In this document: one piece after another, positions 23,870 to 34,279 of the stretch | Numbering within the stretch: position 1 is the first letter of the stretch | How the letters are laid out: every line of letters begins with the position of its first letter | NCBI GenBank assembly: GCA_022661535.1 | Contig: JAKULF010000007.1 | Coordinates: 1,240,001 to 1,304,000 of the forward strand | Origin: Eutypa lata | Lineage: Eukaryota; Ascomycota; Sordariomycetes; Xylariales; Diatrypaceae | Direction of reading: 5' to 3' | Length of the DNA: 64,000 nucleotides | Position numbers and translations under genes: made by a program | Notes under the pieces: generated by a model | What the model was told of the DNA's origin: nothing | Database searches by the model: none | The model's input: the letters and a program-made list of their open reading frames with translations, nothing else

Positions 23870-24306
23870 TCAGTCTTCTGTCTCGTACCTATCGTCCTGT
23901 ATCCGGATCATGTCGGTGAACTTACCACTCAGTTCATCAATATCCCCTACTGTTTGAGGGGCCCCGGGTATCTCCGTGTTCGTTGTCACGTCCCGCATCT
24001 TGACCAATCTCTGGTCGGCTCTCGTCACATGCTGGTTCTGTAGTTGCGCTGAAAGGTTGCTAAACCTATTGCTCACCCGTTAATCGTGTCCTCCACTCCT
24101 TCTTCCTTCCGTTAGTAGTAGTTCACGTACCGTGCTTCACTCCTAGTCTCCATTTGATCTAGTCGTGCATCAACCGCTAGTAATGCCTGCAACACCTCGT
24201 TGCCTTGTTGTAACGCCGGTAAATTAACGCATCGTCCAAACTGACCCGAAAGTGTTGTGAATCCTGTTGCAATGGCGTCAAAGTCGGGCTGCTCTGGCAT
24301 ATCCAT
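23870..24306 (-). CDS. Small coiled-coil fungal protein of unknown function
   Basis: Two exons, 24131-24306 and 23870-24065, with a 65-nt intron (24066-24130; donor GTACGT, branch TACTAAC, acceptor AATAG); 123 aa. It begins with an acidic Pro-containing tail, then FDAIATGFTTLSGQF and LPALQQGNEVLQALLAVDARLDQM, heptad-like and probably helical, and ends with a TTNTEIPGAPQTVGDI segment. I recall uncharacterised fungal proteins with the same order (FDA.ATGF..L, LPALQQG, then ATN.EIP..P.T). They are usually longer, so this copy may be truncated at its C-terminus. It sits just before an A+T-rich tract. No function is known; a dispersed, lineage-expanded family is my impression. Confidence 0.6.
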
Positions 24307-25624
24307 CTTGTCGTGCTACTCTATCTAAGTGTCTTTGCATATGTTCTGCTAGAATGATAAAGAAAAAAAGAAGAGCAAGTGCTCCCAGGCACTAAATGCA
24401 GCCTTGCTCTGTTTATGTATTTGTGCTTACTCCACTAGTTAGTGTTATGTTCTTATGTAATTAGTTAATCTTTAAGGTGATAAATTTATTAAGTTGCTTT
24501 AATTTTAAAATTTTTAATTTGTTTTTAAATATTTAAGTTGTTATAATTAAAATTATTATATTATTTAAATTTTTTTTATATAAATTAAAAAAGAAATTAA
24601 AATTTATTTTAAATTATAATAATTTAAATTTATTTTATAATTTAATTACAATTACATTAAAACTATCAGCTTTAAGCTTTTATAGGTCTGTTTCTGTATT
24701 AGGTTTAGTGAGTACATTTTCTACAGCACCTATTACCTCTGCAGTGCAGCTGCACCGCCGCAGCTGCAGTGGCATATTTATCGCAGCTGGCATGTAAAAA
24801 TGGGATATAACCTCTTTAAAAAGTATAGCCTTAATATGATGGCTCTTTATTTACAGAGAGCGGCCTAAGAGATGAAGCAAGTAACCTACATGTATGTATC
24901 TAGTGATGCCTTTTCATATATGTAACTATGATGGTATCACGTGACTACCTTGTAGTCTACATACATACAGCTACATACCTAGATTGTGCAGCTGCCTACA
25001 TGTAGTGTATCCTTAGGATTCCTTTCTTATCTTTGGTATGGTCATAAGGCAAAGTGACAAAGTTAACCATCTTTGACAACTATCAATGCTAGCACGATAT
25101 CTATTTTCAAGGAGCTTAGCCAATAGAATTTACAGGATTTCTCTGATTCTAGTACATATTAATACATACCTAGCTTATGTCACTCTGCCTTATGGCCGTA
25201 CCAAAGATACATACCACACCTACATAACTACAATCCAATTGCTCATTGCTTCCCGAGGTCAGGATTGATAGGCTTTAGCCCGTCCCAGAGCATAGAGCGA
25301 CGTATTGGCCTGTTATAGATGGACTGTTTTAGTTAACTTAACTTTTAAAGAATTATTTTCTAATAAAGATAATAATAATTTTATACATAACTTATAAATA
25401 TAAATAATTTATAAATTAAGTATTATAATAAGATTCATATTAATTTAAATAAAATTCTAAAATATTAATGTGATCTTTTTGTGTATATTACTTAAGGTAC
25501 AAATTGGTTTCATTTACGGCGCATATTGTACCTTTAAGCCCATTCTTTTTTCCAGCGAAAACTCTTTCATTAACTCGTATTTAATTGCTTCGTCTTTGTT
25601 CGACCTGCAGAGTTAACTCTATCG
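24307..25624. repeat. A+T-rich tracts (decayed repeat sequence)
   Basis: Two tracts, about 24465-24665 and 25325-25460, consist almost wholly of A and T, resembling the large island at 30-32.6 kb. Between them lies more balanced sequence with palindromic TACATGTA motifs and the inverted repeat annotated separately. RIP-decayed repeat debris is the likely explanation. The last 150 nt are the probable promoter of the F-box gene. Confidence 0.55.
25028..25209. repeat. 32-bp inverted repeat pair (MITE-like or hairpin)
   Basis: Arms 25028-25059 and 25178-25209 are reverse complements over 32 bp with three mismatches. All three are transitions: the left arm reads T, T and A where the right-arm complement reads C, C and G. 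The loop is 118 nt. This fits a small non-autonomous element, or a fold-back, that has suffered C-to-T decay. Confidence 0.75.
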
Positions 25625-27125
25625 ATGGCGAATATGGCACAAGCAAACACTGCAGGATATCCCGAGGAAGTCCTATCTCATATCTTCGCGGAACTTCAAC
25701 GTCCTATCAATGTCATCAATACCAGTTGTTCTGACGATTGGTATCAGTCAGGCAAACTAGAGCGCCTTACTCTTCTAGCAATCTGCCGGACCTCTCGGCA
25801 GTTTCGTCGCATTGCCCAGCCACTCTTATACCATGCATTGCCGACAATCGTGGATCTCCCTAAGACTGTGCTTATTCGTACACTGAGAGATCAACCCGAA
25901 TTGAGCAAGTCCGTGAGGATCCTGAAATGGGGTTACTATTGTCCTGAGGGGAACCAAACTCGTGGGAGCCAACAGTGAGTAGCAATAGTTGCCATAGTCC
26001 ATACTTCCCGCCTAGCTCTCTTTATCGAAAATCTGCCTTTATAGAATGTATTCGAATACTATGCTAACTACTGTTTATATTAGGTCCGGACATGGCTTCA
26101 ACAGACTCGTCCATACCCATTTCCAACAAGCAAGACAATGGGTAGACGAATCAGACGAGTTCTTAGATACGCTATCTAATGCTATTCTACAATCTCCCCC
26201 CGACTACAGAGGTATCGGATATGGAACTGAAATTGCTCTGTTCCTGCTCATGACACCAAACCTGAAGGTCCTCGATCTCGGTGTGTTCTCGGTTTCGGGA
26301 CACCGAGCCTCCCTACTCCGGTGCATGTTTGAACATGCCGCCTGGTCTCTCAACACCCGTGCTTTCGACGATACAATGCCATTATTCGGACCTTTGCTTC
26401 GACTAGAGCAGCTGCGAATTAACAAGGTTCGCTTTTCTTGGATCGAGTTTATGCTTGCTCATCCGGGAGTAAGTACCTTACGGCTCTTTGAGTCGACATG
26501 GCAAGCAAGTGACGTCTCTACGATATCGACTAGACCGCCCTATCTGAAGCATCTATACTGCTTTGAGTGTGTCATTGACGTGGAGGGTATTGCAGACATC
26601 CTTACCCGCTTTCCCAATCTTGAAACGCTACAGATAATTCGACGCGTAGTAGATGGAATCCCTGTTGATTACCATATCGTGGGAGATTGCCTCAGACGGT
26701 TTGGCAAACATCTCAAGCGTCTAACATTATGGAAGGACATCCACAACACGAAAACCGGCTGCCATCCCCGTGGTAGAATTGGCTCTCTCAAAGATCTTGT
26801 TTATTTAACCGACCTCAGCATTTATTATAGTGCTTTAGTCCTAGACAACAATAAGTTAGCCAAGCCAGGTGACTACGTGGCTTTACCCCTCGATTTATCC
26901 GAAGTATTACCAACTTCTCTAGAAAGATTAGAGCTAGTTGGGGAGGAAACCCTGGAGCCCGGTTTCGACATACAGCTTTTAACATTGCTGAAGAGTGATG
27001 AAGCTACCAAACTTCGATCAATCAGGGTCGAGGAAGGCATTCCATCATCAATTTGCGGCGAGGACCTTCCACCGCAATGGACATTGGCTGGAGATCATCG
27101 AGACACGTTAGTCAGAAGAAGATGA
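25625..27125 (+). CDS. F-box/leucine-rich-repeat-like protein
   Basis: Two exons, 25625-25974 and 26084-27125 (intron 25975-26083, donor GTGAGT, acceptor TTAG); 463 aa. The N-terminus YPEEVLSHIFAEL, with LLAICRTSRQFRRIAQPLLYHAL at about residues 50-75, is the F-box, which docks to Skp1 in SCF ubiquitin ligases. The rest has leucine-rich spacing (LKVLDLGVF, LEQLRINKVRF, STLRLFES, LETLQIIRR, LKRLTLWKD, LTDLSIYYS) typical of an LRR-like substrate receptor. The target is unknown. Such F-box genes are highly expanded and variable in filamentous ascomycetes, consistent with the accessory setting. Confidence 0.87.
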
Positions 27126-28030
27126 GGACAGCGATCTAAGCCACGCAATCCTTTGCAGTAACCATCCCAGTTCAGTGGGTTGACGTCGACCCACCGGTTC
27201 CTCGGAATTGGTAGATATATTAGCCGTTTTCCCAAGATTGATGGAAATAGAATGGACTAGTACACGTCAACCGGTCGACGCTTTGTCTGGTAAAAGATAT
27301 AGATTCGACTGAGGCTCCGGTATGGAGTAATATGGTATACACGGCGTGAACGTGGTGGGGTTTATTAGAACTCTGGATGAGGAAGATTTCATTTAGCACC
27401 TTGAATGAGTCGACATATCCAACCCGAACCCAGAATACACTATGTACACCATGCAGAATGTAATTTGGTGCTATGAATACTCAGAAGGAAATCTGTGAAC
27501 GATTAGGTTACCTTTACTAAAGTACAATCATCCTTGTGTTCCCTAAGTTAGCACTATACTTGTCCAGAAAGTACATTTGAGGACGCCTGTGATAGTACTA
27601 TGTTACTTAACTGTAGATACATTGTATTTCGAATTGTAAATTGTACTTGGCCGCTACCTAGTGGCTCTTTGGTCCGCGAAGGTATTCATCGTAAACTACA
27701 AACCTACGACGATTAAAAGGGGGGAACACGAAAAGTTTACTCAGAAAAAGATACATTCACACAAAGCCCTCATATAATCAGAAACCAATATATTATACCG
27801 GCTGACCCGGGCTTCATGGTTTGCATAAAGGCTTAATTAACCAACTCGTCTTGTAAAATAAGTTCATTTGCTCAACAACGCTTAATGATGAAGATGCTTG
27901 CGTTTATTCCTTCCAGTCAATATTGAATACATAATCATATTATACAGAAACTATGCGCATGCATATTCCCAGAAAGTCTCCGGAGCTTTTACAGTTTACA
28001 GCATCGCCATAACCCGGAATTAACTACGTC
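27126..28030. other. Convergent 3' intergenic region
   Basis: This 905-nt gap separates the 3' ends of the two F-box genes, which are transcribed toward each other. No coding potential, repeat or RNA motif was recognised. Confidence 0.6.
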
Positions 28031-28894
28031 CTAGTCACCAATCTTCCTCTTCCACTCTCCCCTGCGCAACGTAGGCCTCGAGATCGGTCCCACGATGCGT
28101 CGCAGTTCAGCAAGGCCAGGGTGCGGTTCCGAGTCGATGGCTGGGAGGGGAAGGAAAGTGTTAATCACGACCCCGGACTGCGCGAAGTAGGTGCGAAGGA
28201 GTGTCCTTTTGGACTCAGGCATGGTGTTCGGGTAGATGACCTCGGGCGAATCCCCGTACCACAAAACCCGGAAGGAGGAGATCTTCAGGTGGTCCGGGTC
28301 GATGCACAAGGCACCGCTCAGGAGGTCCAGGGCGGTCACCACCGAGGGCTCCCGGAAATGGTCCTTGATGTATCGCCTGCTGCTGCAGCACGTCCCCGAC
28401 GACCCCATGGTTTGGAGCGCCGCATAGTGGGAGACCGGCGGCTGGCGGGGCAGCATCCGCCGCCAGGTAGCCTCGGGCCGTCCGAAGGCCTCTTCCTTCG
28501 CGACGATGTGCGAGACGGAGGGGAAATCGCGGGTACGATTGGGGATTCTCGTGGTCCTGGTGTAGAGGGGAACGGGCTCGTCGGGCCCAAGGTGAAGGTG
28601 CTCGAAGGCAAAGGGGAAGATCTCCATGAGCAATGGGTTGTGTACGAAGACGGTCGCGTCGGTGTCGGGTTCCAGGAAGAGGGCCTTCTGGAATCGCTTT
28701 GACTGCACGACGGCGTGCCAATGTCGGCAGACTCTCTGCGCCGAGGAGAGCAGCGTTCGCATGTCGACTAGGTGTAGGATGCTTATAAGAAGCTCATTTA
28801 TCTGCCAGACCTTCTTTGCTGCTGAATTCCTCGGCGCGGCCGGTGTCAGGTGACGACCGGAAAGGCGATGATCGTCATCGCTATTCATTTTCAT
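28031..28894 (-). CDS. F-box-like protein (short fungal type)
   Basis: Single exon, 287 aa. The F-box-like helix bundle is at residues about 28-75 (VWQINELLISILHLVDMRTL, then SAQRVCRHWHAVV). The remainder carries segments usual in a large fungal family of short F-box proteins, including ATWRRMLPRQPPV at about 142-154 and a G+C-rich centre. No LRRs are visible, so it differs from its neighbour at 25.6 kb. A possible Met3 start exists two codons in. The central part is G+C-rich, which generates long antisense frames that I discarded. Role: probable SCF substrate adaptor, inferred from the domain only. Confidence 0.78.
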   Translation of the reverse strand: MKMNSDDDHRLSGRHLTPAAPRNSAAKKVWQINELLISILHLVDMRTLLSSAQRVCRHWHAVVQSKRFQKALFLEPDTDATVFVHNPLLMEIFPFAFEHLHLGPDEPVPLYTRTTRIPNRTRDFPSVSHIVAKEEAFGRPEATWRRMLPRQPPVSHYAALQTMGSSGTCCSSRRYIKDHFREPSVVTALDLLSGALCIDPDHLKISSFRVLWYGDSPEVIYPNTMPESKRTLLRTYFAQSGVVINTFLPLPAIDSEPHPGLAELRRIVGPISRPTLRRGEWKRKIGD

Positions 28895-30034
28895 CGTTGT
28901 CGTTACTATACGTATTGACTACTCCGCTTCTGACCACGCTACTGGCCCATGCCTAGGTGCTTGATCTGAGTGAGATGCTTCGTCAGTATCAAGCGAGCTA
29001 TTTTACGGATAGAGGCGTTGTTGGGCTCGCCGTTGCCGGAAGGGAAAGCGTGGTGTTGGGGTAGAAGTTTAGAAGATGTTGTGTAGAAACGGACCTATCA
29101 TTGGCATAAGTAGTGGAGTAGCTCCACCACTTACGTGTATATAAGGGTGTGATCACCTTTCGTAGCCCGACAAAGATAGCTTCTTTCTTTCCTTTCCTCT
29201 GTTCAGAGATTTAGCTGAGCAAAATACAGGACTGTTTGAATGCAACAGAAGGAAGAGTGTTCTGTTAGGTGACGGCTGGTGCCTAGCACAATAATCGATT
29301 TTGGATATTGTGAAGAAATTGGGTGTCATATTCAGGGTTCAGGAAGCTAAATGTGTCGTCAGGAATATAATCTCCGCCTATGTAGATTATATACTTAAAT
29401 GGTCACGTATGAAGCCATGTCCCTCTGTCCAACCTGGTGGCTCCAAGTATTGCTTTGCCACACTTGCTGAATCCCTTAAGCTCCTTTGTATAGGTTGAAG
29501 GGCTGTCACTTTCCTCGAATTCTAGAACGGTAGGTTTTAGACCGTCAATAATATAGTGGCAGTAGGCTTGTCGCTTTTATCCCACACAATACATAGTAGC
29601 TTGTTTATACTTCGGTTCAAATTGGTATTAGTTAGATATTATGCCTAGAAGTGGAAACAGTAAAGTTGGCGGAAGGAGAACTATTCATGCCAGACATATA
29701 TATATAAATGTGTCAATAAATTAGTTCCCGTAGAGAAAGCGTTTGTAACAGACCATATTCGAAAGTTTCAACTATCACAGCTTTCACCCTTTGGCGTGTA
29801 TATCACATTAACTGAGGCCTTCCCTTACCTTATCACATAACGCGTCCTCACCTCTAGAACATAGAGATAGACGAAAAGAAAGACAAGAGGTTTGAATGAC
29901 TTGAAGCATTTCCTCAGCTCTGGAGTGAAGCGTCTAGAGTATCCAATATTCTGACATAACGAGGAAATCAGGCTTCATGTATAAGGCAAACCCCCCCTCA
30001 CGGACCACCCCCCTCACGGCCCACTTACACAAAT
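28895..30034. other. F-box gene promoter side and non-coding flank of the A+T island
   Basis: About 1.1 kb of ordinary composition with no supported gene. The run of C-rich sequence at about 29990-30020 marks the sharp left border of the A+T island. Confidence 0.5.
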
Positions 30035-32446
30035 ATCTTTAAAAATAAATAACAAATCGAATAAAGTTCTTAAAAATAAACGGTTTAAAGATTTAAATAA
30101 CTTTATAAATCTTATATATATAAACGATTAAATAAAAAAGTTTAATATTTAAAATTAAATTTATATTAATATTTATATAAAATATATATTATAATATATA
30201 TTATATTATATATATTAATTATAATATAAAGTAAAAACGTTGTATAAATATTATAATTATAAATATATATATAATAAAAAATTAAAATTAAAGTTTTACG
30301 TTTTTATATATATTAATTAAGAAATTTTAAAAGTAAATTAAATATTAAAATTAAATTATAAAGTATAATTTTATTATAACTTTAAATTAAAATTAATAAA
30401 ATATTTAAAAATAAAGTTTAATATAATATATAATAATAATTATTTTATTTTATTATTAAAATTAATTTTTAAATTATATTATATATATTTTTTAAATATT
30501 TAAAATATATTATAATAAATATTATAAAATAAAAATTTTATTAATTATAAATATAATATTTTAATAATAAAATAAAAAAGCTTATATTTTTAATATTTTT
30601 ATTTAATTAATTATATTAAAAAACGTTAAAATATTTTCGAAAAAATAAATGCGTTTTTAAAAATAAATAAATATTTATTTAATATATATTAAATATATAT
30701 AAATATATTTTTTTTTAAATATATATTTTAATATTAATATTAAAATAAAAAAATAATAAATAATATATTATTATAAAGCTTTATATATTTAACGTTATTT
30801 TAAAAATTTAATTTTTTATTAATATATTATATATAATATTTATTTAAACGTTAAAAATTAATAAAAATAATTAAAGTTTAATAATAATCGTTATAAATTT
30901 AAAATATAATTTAATATTATAATATAATTATTTATATATTTATATATAAATCTTTTTAATTTATTATTAAAATTTAAAATTAAAATTAAAATTCTTTAAA
31001 AATTAAAAATTAATTTTTAATTTTTTTTAATTTTTAATTATTTTTAATTAATTATTTTAATATTTTTTATATTATTATATAATATTATAAAACGTAAAAT
31101 TAATATATTATATTTAAAAAAATATTTTATTTAATTAAATATATAATATAATATTTATTTATATATTTTATTTTAATTAAAAGTTATTTTATATTAAGTT
31201 TAAATTATTTAATTACGTTATTAATTTACGTAATTTAATTACATTATTAAATATTAATTAATTATATTATAAATATTTTAAAAATATATTTTTATTATTA
31301 TAATAATTTTTAATTAAATATATTTATTTCGAAAAATATATATATAATTTATAATTATAATTAATTAAATATATTTTTTTTAATTTATATATTTAATTTT
31401 TTTAAATTTAATTTTATAAATTTATAAACTTATAAATTTATAAATTTATAAATATATAAAATAATTTATAAACTTTTAAATTTTTAAATTTAAATAATAT
31501 TATATTAATTATTTATTTAATTTAATTATTAATTATTTAATTTTAAATTAAATAATTTAAATAATAATAAAACTTATATATATAAAAATAAAACGTTATA
31601 ATTTAAAAATAAATTATAATAATAATATAAAACTTAATTATAAAATAATTTTTAATTAATTTTAATAATTTAATTATTTTATATATATAATAACTTTTAA
31701 ATTTAAATTTTAATAAATTAAAAAAATTTTAAAAATTAAATTAATTATATTAACTTTTATTTTATAAAAAAAAATTTTCGTTTAAAAAAAATTTTTTATA
31801 ATTTATTTATAAATAAAAAATTATAATGTTTTTTTAAACGTAATAATTAAAAAAAAAATTATATATATATAAATATTTTTTTTATTATATAAAAAAGTAT
31901 TTTTTTAAAAAATTATTTTTATTAATAAATATAATAATAAACTTAATATTATTAATCGTTTATTTTTTTAAATTTTATTTAATTTATTATTTATTTTTAA
32001 ATATATTTATATAAATAAATTATAAAAAAAATAATTCGTAAAAAAAAGTTTATTTTATTTTATTATTTAAATTTTTTTTCGTAAATAAAATAATTACGTT
32101 ATTATAATTATAACGTAATTACGTTATAATTAATAAATTTCGTATTAAATATATTTATTAAATTTAATACGAAAATATAATTTATAAAATTATAAAGTTT
32201 ATAAAAAAAAGTTTAATTTTATTTAATAATTTTAAAATTATTAAATATATATTTAATTAATTTTATATAAAAATAAATTATATTTTTTTTAATAATAAAT
32301 TTAATAAAATATATATAAATAAATAAAATAAATAAATAAAATTAAAATTAAATATTATTTATAAAAATATATTTATTTATTTATATAATTTAAAAAAAAG
32401 TTTTTATTTTTAAATTAAAAATAAAATTTTATAAAATATATATTTT
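30035..32446. repeat. RIP-type A+T island
   Basis: About 2.4 kb of almost pure A and T, with no frame over 60 codons. The few remaining C and G bases are mostly in CpG (ACGT, TTCG) or in CTT/AAG contexts, while CpA and TpG are nearly absent. That is the pattern expected after exhaustive C-to-T mutation with CpA preference, the RIP signature of Pezizomycotina. The ancestral sequence (probably a transposon) cannot be recognised. Confidence 0.85.
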
Positions 32447-32800
32447 TTTTATTTAAATATTTTTTAAATTAATATATTATTATTATTATTTTAATTAAAA
32501 AAATTATAATATTTTAAGTTTTTTTTATATAATATTAATTTTAAACGATTTTTCGTTAAATAATTAAAATAATAATAATAATATATTAATTTAAAAAGCG
32601 TTTTAATAAGCTTACGTAAGCCATTTATTCGAACGGTTATTTCGTTCGTATGTTATTATTACCATTTTAATTAAAAAAATCATAACGCTTCGGGCTTCTT
32701 TTATATAATATTACCTTTGGATAATCCTTTGCGAAATGATTAAAGTAATAATGGTAATATGCGAACGAAGTGACCGTCCGGACAAGCTGCCTTGTAAGCC
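32447..32800. repeat. Two tandem ~177-bp units, one RIP-decayed, one nearly intact
   Basis: Unit 1 (about 32447-32623) and unit 2 (about 32624-32800) align at an offset of 176-178 bp. Both share ATTTTAATTAAAAAAAT followed by T or C, TTTTATATAATATTA, and a GTAAGCC end. Where they differ, unit 1 mostly has T or A where unit 2 has C or G. Unit 2 is itself nearly an inverted repeat: its left arm (about 32630-32670) and right arm (about 32740-32781) are reverse complements around CGTTCG and ATTACCATT, as in a MITE. Confidence 0.75.
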
Positions 32801-32932
32801 TGTAGGTCTGTAGGTCTGTAAGTCTGTAGGTCTGTAGGTCTATAGGTCCGTAGGTTACCCTATAGGTCTGTAGGTTTGTAGGTCTATAAGTAGGTCTAAA
32901 GGTTTAAAGGTCTGCAAGTCTTGAAGTTCTCC
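32796..32932. repeat. 8-bp minisatellite, unit TAGGTCTG
   Basis: Roughly fifteen imperfect copies of TAGGTCTG run from the end of the second tandem unit to about 32932, grading into TAGGTCTA, AAGGTTTA and similar variants. It is not the fungal telomere repeat (TTAGGG). Probably slippage-derived sequence at the edge of the A+T island. Confidence 0.85.
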
Positions 32933-34279
32933 TTGGTTCCATATCACCACCATTCCCTTAATCATTCGGACGGAGCCATTTATAGGTAATTTTGTATGGC
33001 AAATACTCTTAGAGCCATGATTTTGACGATGCGACAAGTGGTTATGGCATGTTGGCTTGGAGAGCGTTCCGACGCGGTTTTGCAAGGTAATCTTTACAGG
33101 GTGATTTATCAATTTTAAATCCGTACAGCTTTAATTTAGCTCCGAAAAAATTATAAAAATTCCTATACATTTATTAGCTTACAATTTAGTTATATTCGAA
33201 TTTCAAAACTTATCGGGCTTGATTTCGCGTAATTATGAATTATTTTATAAAAAGAATATGGATTATGTACATTTAACAGGCCGAAAATCATCAAATGAGC
33301 TTAGGCCGCCGTAGCTCGAGTCCTATCCTTGCCCTTTGATTGGTCGGAATTTTAATAGGATATTGGTACTTAGAGCTACGGCGGTCTGAGAACTGAGGCA
33401 AGGTTTGCCTTATATATTGCAACTTCACGTGGCTACGAATCTCGTGACAGTGTGTGGAATTCGTGGTATGACCTAACACCCTGCTATCTAGGGGTCAAAG
33501 GTACAATACCTTGCCTTCGATTTTTATTATTCACCTTTTCCCTCCTTCACTATCCTCATGACTTCCAGTTGCTCATCTGATACTGCTGGCAGGCGGGTAG
33601 GGTACCCAAAATGAAGTTAGGGAAGCCTTGTTTTGAGTTATGTAACGCCGTATTCTATATAAATAAACTATTACAGTGCAGCTTGCTCATGGACGTTGCT
33701 GGACCGCGGTAGCATCTGGTTAGTATGGGTTATAATTTCTTTTCAAGTAGCCAACTACGCTATGGGGAAAATGGTCAATGAACCACAAACATAAAGATAA
33801 GGCACGTTGCTTAAATTTTATATCGATTGCCTGCAGCCTCTAAGAGAAAAGGGGGGGACATCAGAGAGGTAATTGAGTCAACAAGGTTATAAGGGTAGCA
33901 TATTACTACATGAGTTCGTAAGGTCAAGCGTAACTCCCAGATAAATAGATACACATTTGATTGACACCTATCCTCGGTTGTACAGATTCACCATTCCAAA
34001 CCAATAGATGGTATCGTTCACGTGGAGATGGCTCCTAGCGTCCATATCACAAGTTCCTCCTCATCCGCAGCGCGAGTTGGTTTACACCCTATGCTATAAC
34101 AACCGAAGATAGTCCCAAAGGAAATCAATGTATTCATTCACTCTGAACGCCTCGTCAAGTCGAGCAAAACCCTATCTACTAGACCGTGACCGTGACCCAG
34201 AGCCCTAGCAGAGCAACCGACACTTTCCTTCCACACACAGAAGAATGCCAGTCCAACCACAAGATGCAAAAATGCCAAT
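32933..34279. other. Non-coding region with a nested hairpin
   Basis: About 1.35 kb without a supported gene. Perfect 12-bp arms at 33306-33317 and 33373-33384 (CCGCCGTAGCTC and its complement), with an inner 6-bp pair at 33321-33326 and 33355-33360, form a possible hairpin. Its function is unknown. The right end is the 3' flank of the eIF2-beta gene. Confidence 0.5.

Noticed and set aside
30035..32446. A+T island considered as mitochondrial DNA or a centromere core
   Set aside because: No mitochondrial genes or tRNAs, and only 2.4 kb long; cytosine loss by context fits RIP better.
32796..32932. Minisatellite considered as a telomere or subtelomere repeat
   Set aside because: Unit is TAGGTCTG, not TTAGGG, and core genes lie on the right side.
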